Source: Gnetum montanum | Taxonomy: Eukaryota; Streptophyta; Gnetopsida; Gnetales; Gnetaceae | Assembly: GCA_015680685.1 (NCBI GenBank) | Contig: MNCI01017655.1 | Coordinates: 707,242-771,241, forward strand | DNA: 64,000 bases | Direction: 5' to 3' | Shown: one piece after another, positions 33,343 to 44,760 of the stretch | Numbering within the stretch: the first letter of the stretch is position 1 | Layout of the letters: each line of letters begins with the position of its first letter | Made by a program: the position numbers and the translations under genes | The notes under the pieces: model-generated | Databases searched by the model: none | The model's input: only the letters and a program-made list of their open reading frames with translations | What the model was told of the DNA's origin: nothing

Positions 33343-34060
33343 TGATGAGTCATCTAGCTGTAGATTTGGAATGTGTGTTATGTAGCTTGTGTTTATGATT
33401 TTGCATACATGATTAAGGGTTTTACCTCTTAATATTACATCCTAGTCTTCCATTTCACATTTACAGGTTTGGTGCAAGTTCTGGGCTTCTTAGGATGTTT
33501 TCAGCTTTATTTGAAGATTCTTAGAAGGCTCTAGCATGTTCTCTAGTATCCCAACTTCATTTAGGAAAATTTGGTGAAGTATGAAGAGGTAGGGATGTGT
33601 TGGTTTTCTTGAACCAATGCACCCCCTATGTTAGCATAGGCTTCCTAATGTGTCCTCCTTAGTGCCCTAGTTTGGCTACCTTTTCTTCTTGGCTTCCTTT
33701 GGTGTATTTTGGGATGCTTAGGCTATGTTGACAAACTTTCATTGATGCCTAGGCACTAGAGAACCCTTGCCATTATGTTCTAAAAATTATAAATACCCAA
33801 GATGAGCTTCATATGAAGAAAACTTGATTCTAAGCATTTTTCTTTAGCTTTTGACACCTAGTTTCATGTGAAAAGCTCTTTCCCCCTTGGGTAAGTAATT
33901 CCTTCCCTATTTTATGTATGTTTTAATTCATCAATTTTACAAGTGAAGCTAGAATATATTAGAGAGCTACCTTGCTTACATAGCCTAAAATCATTTGATT
34001 GATGCAAAGTCTAGTGTTTGCACTGTGAATAATCCTTATGGTTTTTCCTCATTTCTATCA
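33343..34060 (+). repeat. 3' LTR of the second accessory-ORF element
   Basis: It begins TGATGAGTCATC after a polypurine tract, has a TATA box (TATAAATA, 33788-33795) about 450 bp in, and ends near CCTCATTTCTATCA, comparable to CCTCACCACTCATCA of the Athila-like LTR. Estimated length is 718 bp. The right edge is approximate and the 5' LTR of this copy is not in the window. Confidence 0.6.
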
Positions 34061-34770
34061 TTGATGCCTTAAATATTAAAATACCAAAAACATTATAAAA
34101 TGTTAAAACTAAAATAAAATATTTATTTAATTTCTATTTTCATACGATGTAATGATTCAACCTTATTAAAGAAGGTCACAAGTATATGACATGATTTTGG
34201 GCCATTGAGGTTGTAACTGAGAGCAATTTTATTTGCATTTATATGTGATGTTATAACTATCCCTAAGATGAATTGCAACATGAGAATTACCTCTATCCCT
34301 AGGTGGAATTGCAATGCATGTGTTTTTTCTTATAAAGATAAAACTCATAAAAATTATAAAACATAAAATTATAAATATTTTCTCTATCTTTCATCATGGA
34401 AACATGAGTTATAATTGTATCATATGTCCTATGATATCTTATATATTTCTTAAATACAATGATATATGCGAGTGTTCTTGGTAATCCAATCAACATCATT
34501 CTCAAAGCTTACATCTAGATTTCATTGTGATTTGTGTGATAAATCCCATTGATCTAAAACTTGTGAGACCTATATCTAAGCCTCACTATGATCATTTTTG
34601 AAATGCAATTTTAACTTAGAATTCCACTCAAGAGTATTACTCCATACTATTGGTTGTGTTTTTGAATCTCTAATTTTTGTAGTTTTGTGAAGACTAGTCA
34701 TGATATGGTTATCTCTTATACTTTGTCTATTTAAAGTTATGAATTTCGCTATAGATAGTAAAGAAACATT
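34061..34770. other. AT-rich flank, no gene seen
   Basis: Only short chance frames occur, and no element ends were identified apart from the target duplication of the solo LTR at its right border. Confidence 0.35.
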
Positions 34771-34775
34771 ATTAT

Positions 34776-35874
34776 TGTTGACCTTTTGGTATGTCAAAAC
34801 CTTAAGGAAAATGGAGAACATAGAATGTTTGTGGAATGGGATGATTTTGCAAGGCATGATTTAGAACTCAAGATTCGGGATCTACAAAGAGATGTCAAAG
34901 CGAAGACTACATGGGCAAGTTGAAAGCATGGAAATGTACAATGACTACAAGTTAAATGAAGATGCTCCAGGGATTAAGAGGAAGCTAAATCAACAAGGAA
35001 AAGCCACAAGAACTAGATCTCAAAAGTTGAGAAGACATCTCCAAGGACTAGAAGACGTCTTGGCCAAGAGGAAGTCCATTATAGGAAGACATCTCCCAAA
35101 AATAGGAGACATCTCATTTTCAAAGAAGATGTCCCTTGAAAGGAGATGTCTCCCTAGAGTTGAAGCTAATTTTAGAGAGATGTCCTAATTTTGAAGGAGA
35201 CGTTTAAATGAGTCGTTAGATAGCTATTTCAAAAATTTTGAGGTTTTTTTGAAAACTCTGATGCTATAAGTAGACTTCAAACTCTTGGGTATTGTGTAAG
35301 CATTGTCAACATCAAAGCTATCATTGTCTATTCTACGTTGTTGTACTTGTGTAATTCATTTGTCACATCGTTTGCTTTATTGTTTGTAGAACTATGCTTC
35401 AAAGTACAATGACCTGTAACTTAAGTTAAACTCTTTCCTTATTTTTCTTTCTCTCTTTCTTGTAGCCCTATGGGGTTGATGTGCTTCTTTCAAGAAGGCA
35501 TCATCATTAAGCTTGTCTAGATTCTATGGGATTAAGTGGTTTTGCAGCACCAAAACACTCCAAAGTAGAGCTCAATTTTGTAAAGGCTGTGGGATCCTTA
35601 AAACCACATACTAAGCTTGTTAGGACCTTGTGGGGTTCAGTGGTTTCATAGTGGCAAAACATTCTAGTCTGGAGCTTAGTACTTGTACAAGTTATGATGC
35701 CCTTCAAACCACATTTTTCAAAAACAAGTTTGGAGGTGTGCAAGGATGCTCTCCTCCAAGTGTGGACATACCCAAGGTTGGGAACCATGTAAAATTTGGA
35801 TGTGGTTTTTGTGGTTGATTAATTTTCATTTTGGGGAACTGATTCAACCCCCCCTTATAAGTTTTTGATCCTCA
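34776..35874 (+). mobile_element. Solo LTR with perfect 5-bp target duplication
   Basis: 1099 bp, starting TGTTGACCTTTTGG and ending TTTTTGATCCTCA, flanked on both sides by ATTAT (34771-34775 and 35875-35879). U3 carries a cluster of GAGATGTC/GACATCTC/GACGTC motifs (34890-35190). A TATA-like CTATAAGTA lies near 35264 and a C-run (GATTCAACCCCCCC) lies just before the end. It is homologous in inverted orientation to 41470-42747. With one LTR between matching duplications, loss of the internal region by LTR-LTR recombination is the simple reading. The 98-codon frame inside it (34892-35188) is a shadow of the motif cluster. Confidence 0.88.
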
Positions 35875-35879
35875 ATTAT

Positions 35880-38185
35880 TAACTCCATGTTAAGCTTAAG
35901 GGGAATTATTGAATATTTAATGTGTTTTAGCAAGTTAAGATACTAGTTTATGTCTATATTTACTCATACTATGAACTTTAGTACACATCATCATAGTGTA
36001 CAACATCATCCATGGTGTTTTATAGTATGTACCAAGTTAGTTATGTTTAATCAATTCTATTAACTAATAATAATTAATCATTACATCTATTAATTCTTTG
36101 GATGTGGCTACTCCATTATAACTATATAATTAATGATCTTAATTCAATAACAATATACAATGCAACATAACAACAATGTGCAATACAATGTACAACATAG
36201 TATTTATATTATAATAGAGATATTTTACTACTTTATTCTTCTCTATTACTTTTTAAATTTGTGTTCTTATGTTTGACAATATAACATCATGGACTTATTT
36301 TATATCATGGTGCAGGTTTATCTTAGTAATAGTAATAATTGAATTATTTCTATTATATCCTTAACTTAGTGATTAACATCATAAAAATTTAACAATGTCA
36401 TGTACATCTATCACTCTAATGAACTAAAAAAGCTCATTTTGGTTAACCTTCAATAGGTTAAGTCATTTAGAAATTCCCATCAAACTTAGATCCTATCATA
36501 GTATTCACTAGAAATAAGGCTTGTTCAATCTTCTATATATCTTGCATAAACCTTAGTTATGGGGGAGTATCATACTTTAACTAGATATTGTGAATACATT
36601 TCATTTTCATTTCTTGATATTTTTCTTAATTCTTATTCATTTTCCAATTATTTGATGACTTTGTAATTCTTAAAGTATTTTCTTATTTTTTCATATATTG
36701 TGAATACATTTCATTTTCCAATTATTCTAATTCTTTATAACCTTTTTTATTTTCTAGAGATTTTAATTTATGCATTGTACATATCTTTATTGTTTTGCTA
36801 ATAACTACATCAATGATAGTAGAATGTTTTGCAACAAGAATTTTTTTTATACTATTGAATTATTAAAGAATTAATTATATATACAATGAGATCATGTAAT
36901 TTATTTTCCTTATTATTAGTAATAAGCAATTCTTATCATGGATATAAGGTAATTCTCATTAGTCAAATCTAAAATTAGATCTTTATACCTTGAAGAAAAT
37001 AGGAAGAACTAAGAGGGCTTGGAAAAGGGTGTGACATCAAGGGTATTTGTTGATTCTTTAAACTTCTTATATGATTTCTAGTCATCCATGAAGTTATATA
37101 ATTGCTCAACTCTTTTTTAAAATGAAAGCATGTTCAAAATAATAGTTGCTATCTTATTATGACCATGGAAAGACATGTCGCCCATCTTTGAAGGTAGTTT
37201 CCTTGTAAAGATAACATAATAATTAACTAGTATACATAATAAAAATTCTTGGGATACCACTAGAAAAGTATGTTACTCATGCTTGAAGGTAGGATACTTC
37301 CAAAAATCTCATTATCTCTTGAACCAGTTTCATCATGTAACTAAAAAGACAAGTTATCCATGCTTGAATTCACCCGTCTAATTAATGGCCAAGATGCACA
37401 AAAATTCAAAAACATTGTAATTAATTAATTGTACTTTTTACTTTCTAAGATTTTTATATAAGTAATGATTTTATCATATAGTTGTGATTGGCATTATGGT
37501 AGTTTACCCAAGATGATATAATGCAATGCTAGTGGTAAGTGGTATGGACTTGGTTTGAAACTTGGATAAAAACGTATGATGATCTCTTTAACTGTTCTTA
37601 AAACATATAGGATTCATTCAAACTATAGTAAGACACCTCACTTCTCATTCTTCGATTCTTTATTCTATCATCTCATCTCATTGATGCATGTAGTTACAAA
37701 TTTAATAATTATCATGTGCTATAGTATTAACTTCTTATTTAGGAATATTCAACATGTGTGTATTGAAAAAAAAATATGATTCATATTTAATTTCTTAGAT
37801 ATGCATGAACACTTATAGGAGTAATTATATAAGGGCCTTAAGGGTAGAAGCCTTCTTTGGGGAGGATTCACTTGTATAGATCTTGTGTCTCATATTCAAC
37901 AACCAATTCCATATCATCTTGCTCAGCCCAAACCTTTTGACAACTTTGCATAACATTTTTTACACCTCTCAATAACCACTATGTTCATAATTTTCATCTC
38001 ATATGCTTACTTTTCATATATACTTCACATCTAAAAATCTTATTTTCCATCATTCTTTACTATCCAAGGGCAATATAACCATTTGCAAGAATTATTCTTT
38101 GGTCAAAAGCCCTTTAAATACCCATATGACACACCAAACATCAAAATTTATCATTATTTTTCATAAAAATTAAGTGAAGATTTTA
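35880..38185. other. AT-rich spacer, no gene seen
   Basis: No protein-like frame. The segment 37855-38040 (GGGGAGGATTCACTTGTAT and following lines) resembles the Athila-like spacer around 20375-20520, so decayed Athila-type 3' sequence may be present. Confidence 0.35.
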
Positions 38186-38520
38186 AATTTTTGAAGGATA
38201 ATATTGTAGATATGATATCACATCAACTAGAATGTTGCAACTATAATATTGTAGATATGATATATATGATATGATTCCTATATATACTTGTAATCATTAG
38301 CCAATTTTGGTCATTTTCCTCCAAATGTGTAGGGATTTCATGTTGTTTATAAGCCAGAGAGACTTTAGAGCTCCACATCTTCCATATCACATATATGATT
38401 TGAGCAATTTTCAAATCCTTAAGCTCCTAGAGTTAGTTTTTTCTATCATTGAGGAATGTTACGCAAAACTAGGAAATTCTGCGATAAAACACCACAAGGA
38501 AAATTCATGTTGCAAACATG
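38186..38520 (+). repeat. Dispersed repeat X, copy 1 (GATATC-rich)
   Basis: A non-coding block containing GATATGATATCACATCAACT, CTATATATACTTG, GACTTTAGAGCTCCA and CCTTAAGCTCCTAGAGT. The same phrases occur in order at 49245-49545, with the opening part repeated again at 49540-49640. TATA-like and R-like sections suggest a decayed LTR, but no ends were established. The copies flank the gag-protease element at 38579-48950. Confidence 0.55.
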
Positions 38521-38578
38521 AAGCCTAGTAGCCAAATTTTTACTATGTAATTTAATTAGATTCAAGAACAAATATAAA

Positions 38579-39291
38579 TGCCTTGATTTCCCTTCAAAAA
38601 ATGTTATTTCATGACCTTATGTTAGCAAAATTTTGGACAAGTTTTAATATGTAAAATGAAATTCATGGCTTACACATTATAAATTTCATTATGCCAGCAT
38701 ATAAGAGTTGAAAAGTTAAAAATGCTATCACATTTGGCACTGAAAGTTAGAAACGCTGGTGACACAAATGTTGTAGGTTTGAGCCATAAAAATAACCCAA
38801 ATACACTATGTAACCATCCAAAAAGCATGTGGAAATGTAACTAGCATAGCAATAACAAATTGGAGGCCTATTTAAGCTAGATTCAACATCATTTTTTTGC
38901 ATATTTTGGTAGATCTTTTGGCATAATCATTGTAGATTTTACCACATTTTGCAAATAATATGCTATAATGTATTTATAACTCGAGTGTGTGACATTATAG
39001 CCAAATTAATTTTTACAAATGCAAAAAATTAAAATAAAAAAATTAAATTTTTTTTTACAATTGTAATGCACACTGCTTTCTCTATTTCCTACATTTACAA
39101 TTTCATAGGTTTTCTTTTATTCTTTGCATTTACAATTTTCTATAAAGTTTTGCCTATATACAATAAAGACATTTTCTATTTTTCTTAGCATTGCTTAAAT
39201 ATGTTGGAAAAATTAATATTGTAGTTGCAGTTGGAATTTACTCCATTTTCCCTCTTTTTACACTTACTCTTTTTGCTTGATTTCATAAACA
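38579..39291 (+). repeat. 5' LTR of the gag-protease element
   Basis: It shares with 48237-48950, in order, CATGACCTT, AATATGTAAAATGAAATTCATGG, AATTTCATTATGCC, AATTGGAGGCCTATTT and GGCATAAT...TTGTAGATTTTA. A similar CACTT...TTTGCTTG...TTCATAAACA end lies near 39260-39291. The two copies have nearly equal length (713 and 714 bp) and are much diverged. Confidence 0.55.
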
Positions 39292-39304
39292 TACTACACT
39301 TTAT

Positions 39305-39609
39305 TTATGCTATAGTCTCATACACTGCAGTGTCATACGCTATAGCTTCATACATTGCAATTTTTTATGTTGTAGTCTCATAAGCTACAATTTCATATGT
39401 TGCAGCTTCATATGCTACAGTCTCACAAGTTGAAGTTTCATATACTATAACTTCCTATGCTATAGTCTCATATTCTACAAATTTATATGTTGCAATCTCA
39501 CATGTTGTAGTTTCACATGCTATAGCTCTCATATGCTACAACCTATATACAACATAACCCATATATGCTGCAACTCTTATATACTACAAGCTTACTTGCT
39601 ACAAGCTAT
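39305..39609 (+). repeat. 15-bp minisatellite, about 20 copies
   Basis: A continuous array with the loose consensus CATATGCTACAGTTT. Successive units read CATACACTGCAGTGT, CATACGCTATAGCTT, CATATGTTGCAGCTT, CATATGCTACAGTCT and so on. Units vary from 14 to 19 bp and most differences are transitions. It occupies the place directly after the 5' LTR where a primer site and leader are expected; no primer site could be found there. Confidence 0.85.
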
Positions 39610-39713
39610 GACTTGTTTAAAATGTTAAAGCCTTTGTCACAATTGTCCAATCACTTGGCCCTATATAACTTATGCCTTTTGCATCAACTGTTCTACCATA
39701 CAAAATAGTAGTC

Positions 39714-40145
39714 ATGGCCTTGAACTTGGAATTCACTCATGTATATGACCCTAAGGACCTAATCATAATGAAGCATAGGTAGTTTCTTAGATAGTTAGAA
39801 CTTGACCCAATTCATGTAAACATCGATGAACAATATTATAACTTCATATGTGCAAAAATCCAACCAGGGTTATGCATCCCATGCGAGAAGTTTGACTTCA
39901 AGCCTCAATACAAGTAGATCCATAAGGATGGAAATGAATATATCTCTTTATTGTATGACCATATCAAATTATCTGAATTCTACATACACCTATTAGCACA
40001 GTTGGTAAATGTAGATGATGGTAGAGAAGTAAGTGAAAAAGCTAGTTTAGGACCTCACCCAAAGCATTAGGAAGAGTTTTGGACATACTATGAAGTCAAT
40101 GCTCATCTAGGGGATCCATTTTAGTAATCCATCCTTGAAGTAACC
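39714..40145 (+). pseudogene. gag N-terminal region of the gag-protease element
   Basis: An ATG at 39714 opens MALNLEFTHVYDPKDLIIMK, and the frame continues with internal stops through LCIPCEKFDFKP, SEFYIHLLAQLV and HPKHxEEFWTYYEVN to about 40145. It is charged and soluble-looking. No domain was recognised beyond its position ahead of the capsid-like domain at 40584. A Pro-rich stretch (FVTVPQPPLVFPSMPQ, about 40220-40280) follows, as is common between matrix-like and capsid-like parts of plant gag. The start is chosen because it is the first Met after the 15-bp array and the reading is best from there. Confidence 0.5.
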
Positions 40146-40583
40146 ATTTAAGCAAGCAACTCTTTTGACCTCTAAGTATCAAAACTCTCAATGTACTTCT
40201 TTGTTTGCTTCTATGTTTACCTCCATGCCTTTTGTTACAGTGCCTCAACCTCCACTAGTATTTCCATCCATGCCTCAATCTTTTATAGTTTTGGTTGTTC
40301 TTCTTCTGAAATATAAATTCCACATGTTTCATGTAGTCCCTTTGTTTTCAATACTCCTTTTGTTACTCATGTTCTACTTTAAATGTCATTCTCCCTGTTT
40401 AATCCTCCTACAATGGTAGTCACCCAACCTCTTTAGTCTATACCATTTCTTATTTTACAACCACCAACTATTGAATAATCACAAGTGTAGCCCTTAGGAT
40501 CTCTACAAGGCCTAGGTTAAGCCTTTCAACTGATCCAAGATCTTACTAAGAAGTTATGAAAACTCAGAGCCAATAAAATCCAA

Positions 40584-41469
40584 ATGGTAAAAGTCATGGA
40601 CTTCTATCAAGACGATCCCGTCAGTCCTACTATTCCCCAAATAACATTACCCGTGGGCATGCCTATCTCAAACTTTACCAAATACAATGATGAAGGAGAC
40701 TTTAATGCTCATCTTGTTACATTCCATTTTGAGTGTGTCCTATTACAAGCATGTCCTCACATGATACTGTGGATTTTCCTTATGTCCCTAAAAGAAAAGG
40801 CTTTAGACTAGTATCGAACCTTAATGAGAGGTTCTATCTTCTCCTTGGAGGACTTGATAGCTCTATTTGTCAATTGCTTTAAATGCAACTTAAAGCCTGA
40901 TATGACCTATTATCAACTTATGAAGATGAAGTAGTGGCCATAGGAACTAGTCCAAAGGTTTATTCAAAGATGGAATGCAGCACTCAATGAAATTCCTAAG
41001 CCCATTTCTAAAATCCAACTTTTGACCATTTTCAATGGGATAGTCAATGAGTTTATCAAGTCAAAGATCTACTACTTAGAATCCAAATCCTTGAGCTAAG
41101 CCTTTTCATAAATTAAGAACATTGAGGAGGCTTTTGAAGCTAGAAACGATCCAACCTATGTGGCCTATAAGAATAAACACATAAGGAGGAAAAAGGACAA
41201 AAACAAAAAAGTGTAAACAACCATGGCCACAGTATTAAAAGATATGAAATAACCATAAAGGTAAAAGTGTCCACGACATAACACATCTTCTAACCCACCT
41301 CAACCATCTACTTCATATGTTTCTAACTAGCCAAGGTCTAACTGTGAACGTAGGGAGAGGTCCAAATATACAAAGTTTCCCCTGAAACTATCTAAGCTCC
41401 TAGAACATTTGCTTAAAAAAAAACTGTATTTAACATAAGAAACTATTTGAAGAGGCTTATAAGAGACTG
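40584..41469 (+). pseudogene. gag capsid domain of the gag-protease element
   Basis: A retrotransposon-gag-type domain: VKVMDFYQDDPVSPT, then MPISNFTKYNDEGDFNAHLV (the K/DGxxDPxxHL motif), FLMSLKEKALD, MRGSIFSLEDLIALFVNCF, VQRFIQRWNAALNEIP and ESKSLS. A Lys-rich tail follows (KHIRRKKDKNKK). Stops occur about every 60-80 codons. It is homologous to minus-strand 55660-54850. The frame is interrupted at 41470 by the solo LTR and resumes at 42748. Confidence 0.75.
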
Positions 41470-42747
41470 TGTGGATTGTTGAACTTAGAAGAGGGGGGAG
41501 GGAGGTGTTGTGGGGTTGGGGGGGTAGGTGGGTGTGGGTGGCGGTGGTGGGGGAGGTGTGGGAGCAGGGGTGGGGGTTGTTGGGATGAATAAGTTCCCCA
41601 AATCAAAACTTAATAAAACAAAGCACACACACACATTTATGTGGTTTCCCCACTTCGGTACTCCACACTTGGAGGGTAGATTGCAAGCATACTTTTGGAC
41701 TTTGTTGCTTTCAAAATGTGGTTGAAGTGTCCACACCTTGTATAGTTTTCAAGTCCTACTCCAAAGTGTTGTACCAAAACACCAATCACTCAACCTTGCA
41801 AGGTCCTGTTAGGCTTGAAAATGTGGGTTTAAGACTTTCACAACCTTTACAATCTTGAGCTCCATACCAAAGTGTTGTACCATAACACCAACAACTCAAT
41901 CTTGCAGGATCCCAACAAGCTCAAGGAACTCAACCTTTTAGGGTAACAATAACAAGAACAAGTATTACAAGGAATGATTGTAATTCAATTTGCTAATGCT
42001 TCCACAATTAGGTATAACACACTTTACAATGCCAAGATGATAAGATAATGAAGAGCAACAAAGAACTCAATGATTACAAATGATTGTACAATGAAGACAA
42101 TAATTCTTGCACATTTCCCAATGCACATGAAGTCATCTTATAGCTACCATGTTGCTAAATCCTTCTTGAAACTTATGCAATAGCTAGATAACGGTTACTA
42201 ACAATCGTGGAAGACATCTTTTTCATGCCTGAGATGTCTCTATAAATTTGGCTTCAAATATGGGAAGACGCCTTTGTTTCCTAAAAGACTTCTTTCTGAA
42301 GTCTCCATCCTAGAAGACATCTTTTCTCAATGTAAGATGTCTTTATGTATTTATTCTATATTTTGTAAAGATGTCTTTGGTTGGGGAAAAATGTCTTGTT
42401 GTTTCTGAAGACATCTTTCTGAATTTTCTCTGAGTTTACCCCAAATCTCCCAAGATGTTTGTTGCTTCCTAGAGATGTCTTTCTTCATCTTCCTTTATCT
42501 TTTGAATGCATTGTTCCTTGGTTAGTATTTGAACCTTGTTTAGGTTCTTTGGATGTTTGTTTGAAGACTGTATGGATGACCTCCTCCTTTGAGCTCTAGG
42601 ATAGTTCGTTCCTTGTCCCCTTTAACTCATCATGGTTTCCTATGTACATAGTCCTACAAACACAATAACCATATAACCATACAAAAAACTTTTATTTCTA
42701 TTTTACTTAACATTTTGAGCACACAAAAACACACCAAAAGGTCCACA
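41470..42747 (-). mobile_element. Solo LTR inserted in gag (inverted relative of 34776-35874)
   Basis: On the minus strand it starts TGTGGACCTTTTGG and ends CAATCCACA (6-bp terminal inverted repeat TGTGGA/TCCACA). The U3 GAGATGTC-type cluster is at about 42205-42485. The segment GTGTGGAGTACCGAAGTGG...GGGGAACTTATTCA matches the 3' part of the 34776 solo LTR. Excising it gives an alignment of the gag flanks with the uninterrupted relative at 54700-54850. Flanking pentamers (GACTG, ATATG) do not match well, so the duplication is decayed or the edges are off by a few bases. Confidence 0.75.
41491..41583 (+). repeat. G-rich tract (G-quadruplex-capable) in the solo LTR end
   Basis: About 93 bp of almost uninterrupted G/T/A with more than ten runs of three or more G. 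At the matching place the solo LTR at 34776-35874 has only a single run of seven C (same sense), so the tract has expanded here. The 83-residue Pro-rich minus-strand frame over it is a by-product. Confidence 0.8.
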
Positions 42748-42829
42748 ATATGATTGTCTTTGTGATATAGCTAGATACCCAATGGTAGAAACCAAAGACA
42801 ATCCAAAACTATCGAAATACTTCAAGCTT

Positions 42830-43630
42830 GATAGGTTTTTGCCATGATCATCAACTATCTGGTCATGATACCAATTTCTACTTAGCCCTTAAAGATGATC
42901 TCGAAAAGATGTTTAATTATGGAGAGATAGTGTTGAATGAGCTAAACTCTTCAAAAGCCAACAATAACTCTTACACCATAGCCTTGTTCACAGCAACCAA
43001 ATGGTCCAATTATCCTAGAGAACTATTTATCCTCAAAATACTAGCAGCTAACTCTCAGGCCCAAAACATAAAGTGTAGGAAACTCTTTGTTATAAGGGTA
43101 TCATCACCCCAAAGCTCGAAAGAGCCTTTTGTTATACATGTTCCATCTTTAGTGGCATTAACATCACAATCCCTCTAAGGCTAGGAAACCATTTGTTATT
43201 AGAGTACCTCCACCGTCCACAAACAAACTTGCAACAACCTATGACAAGTGCTTACCTATTGTGGCCAATACCTCAACAATGTCACCATCAATTGATAAGA
43301 AATCATTGTCATAATGGCAACAAAAACAACCTATTGCTAAACCAACAACAAAGTTCACTAAAAGTAACCAACAACAAAAGGCTTGGAAACAAGTTGATCC
43401 ACCAAAACCTACACCAAGACTAGCTCTACTCGTAAACACCATTGCCCAAACGGCATCAACTAGTTAACCAAGAGAAAATCACAAATCAGGTATGGGGAAG
43501 GAGCCCAAGTAGCATATGCCAAGAAATAAGCCAAAAATTCTAGGAAGAATGGAGGAAACTAAGACTAGTAGGTTGAGAAATCATACCTCAAGGAAAAGAA
43601 TTTCCTCACAACAATGGAACAAGTCAAATG
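42830..43630 (+). pseudogene. gag C-terminal region of the gag-protease element
   Basis: After the solo LTR the frame resumes with FCHDHQLSGHDTNFYLALKD, the FCxxHxxxGHDT motif that closes gag in Tat/Ogre-type elements. DLEKMFNYGEIVLNE and a Pro/Ser/Gln-rich linker with frameshifts (43080-43440) follow. The homologous uninterrupted stretch in the inverted relative reads FYHYHQMANHDTNFF-like at about 54700-54620. The linker leads into the protease at 43635. Confidence 0.65.
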
Positions 43631-43634
43631 ATCC

Positions 43635-44492
43635 TTGAAATTAAAGAACACATCACTGAAGTTATACAACCTAGCCATGACTTCTCCTACTCATAGAGAT
43701 GTGCTAGCTCAAATGTTGACTTATATTCTTGTGAGGGAAGACATGCCTACTAACAATGAATTCATTCACACTATTATTGAGCAAACTTCACTTAGGGAAA
43801 ACAAACATCAATCCAAGTTCACCTTTCATGATAACAAAGTAAAGATTGATCCACAAAATGGAGAAGTGTTATCTACTCCTCTCCTTATTACCATATGTGT
43901 CAACAAGTATAAGATTCATCGTGTTCATGTGGATGACGGGGCAACAACTAATATGATACTATTCACCATTCTTGAATGATTAGGCCTAACTAAGAATATA
44001 CAGGAGACCTCTACCTCCATGGTTAAGTCATTCAACAGGTCACAAGTAGCAGTACAAGGTTCTATTACATTGGATTGTGTAGTTGAAAAATAGTTTCCCA
44101 CATTCACCAACTTCCTACTAGTTAAAGAAATACCTGGTTTTAACTTGATCCTAGGAAGACTAGGGTTGGCTAAGCTTCGAGCAATCTCATCTCCTATACA
44201 CTAGGAAATTTACTTGGCATATGAGAATGGTGAAATTGTAATTCATGGGGATAGCATGCTTCTAGCATTTGTGAACAATGTTAACATTGAATGAGGATTA
44301 GAGGTGGAGTTTCAAAATGAAACTCTTGACAATCAAGTTAGGGCCAATAATAACAACAATGTTAACAATGCCAACCATACACCATTAAATGACCAACAAG
44401 AATACTTGCTACTTGACCTATTAAATAAGAAGAAAGATGAATATAAGACTGTGCAAAAAAGGTTCCTTGGTTTATTGAAAATCAAAGAATAA
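43635..44492 (+). pseudogene. Retropepsin-like protease of the gag-protease element
   Basis: The lead-in reads LYNLAMTSPTHRDVLAQML, then MPTNNEFIHTIIEQTS. It is followed by IHRVHVDDGATTNMI at 43919-43960, where Asp-Asp-Gly-Ala (codons within 43929-43943) is the Tat/Ogre-style variant of the D-S/T-G active site. Farther on, FLLVKEIPGFNLILGRLGLAKL (about 44115-44175) is the retropepsin (L)LGR motif region, and an Asn-rich tail ends at about 44492. Two or three stops occur. No RT follows: 44493-48236 contains none of the polymerase blocks. Confidence 0.78.
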
Positions 44493-44626
44493 ATTCACAA
44501 TCAACACCTCATTCCTTCTTTTATCAATGATCATTTGTTTACTTTTGTGGCCTTATACCATGTTTCAACATTCTGATTATGTTGGTATTTTCTTAAAATT
44601 TTCTCATGCTACTATACGAGTGTAAT

Positions 44627-44760
44627 CATGGCCTATTAGGGCCCAAAACTTGTAAACCATGACCTACTAGATCCTAAAACTGATGAAGCCATGACCTACT
44701 AGGACCTAAAACTAATAAGCCATGGCCTGTTAGGGCCTAAAACTAGTGACCATGTGGCCT
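44627..44760 (+). repeat. 31-bp tandem repeat, four units, family-specific
   Basis: Units at 44627-44657, 44658-44689, 44690-44720 and 44721-44750 follow CATGRCCTRYTAGGRCCTAAAACTARTRARC. The inverted relative carries the same kind of array in the equivalent position after its protease (53150-53235), so the array is ancestral to the family. Confidence 0.8.

Noticed and set aside
34892-35188. 98-codon Arg/Lys-rich frame
   Set aside because: It lies wholly inside the solo LTR and its composition comes from the GAGATGTC motif cluster.
35507-35818. Overlapping frames on both strands in the solo LTR 3' half
   Set aside because: Both fall inside the LTR defined by terminal bases and target duplication, and no domain is recognised.
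39305-39609. CRISPR-like array
   Set aside because: The 15-bp units are contiguous without spacers and lie in a plant retroelement; this is a minisatellite.
41485-41736. Pro-rich 83-codon frame
   Set aside because: It is the translation of the C-rich strand of the G-tract at an LTR end, with no independent support.
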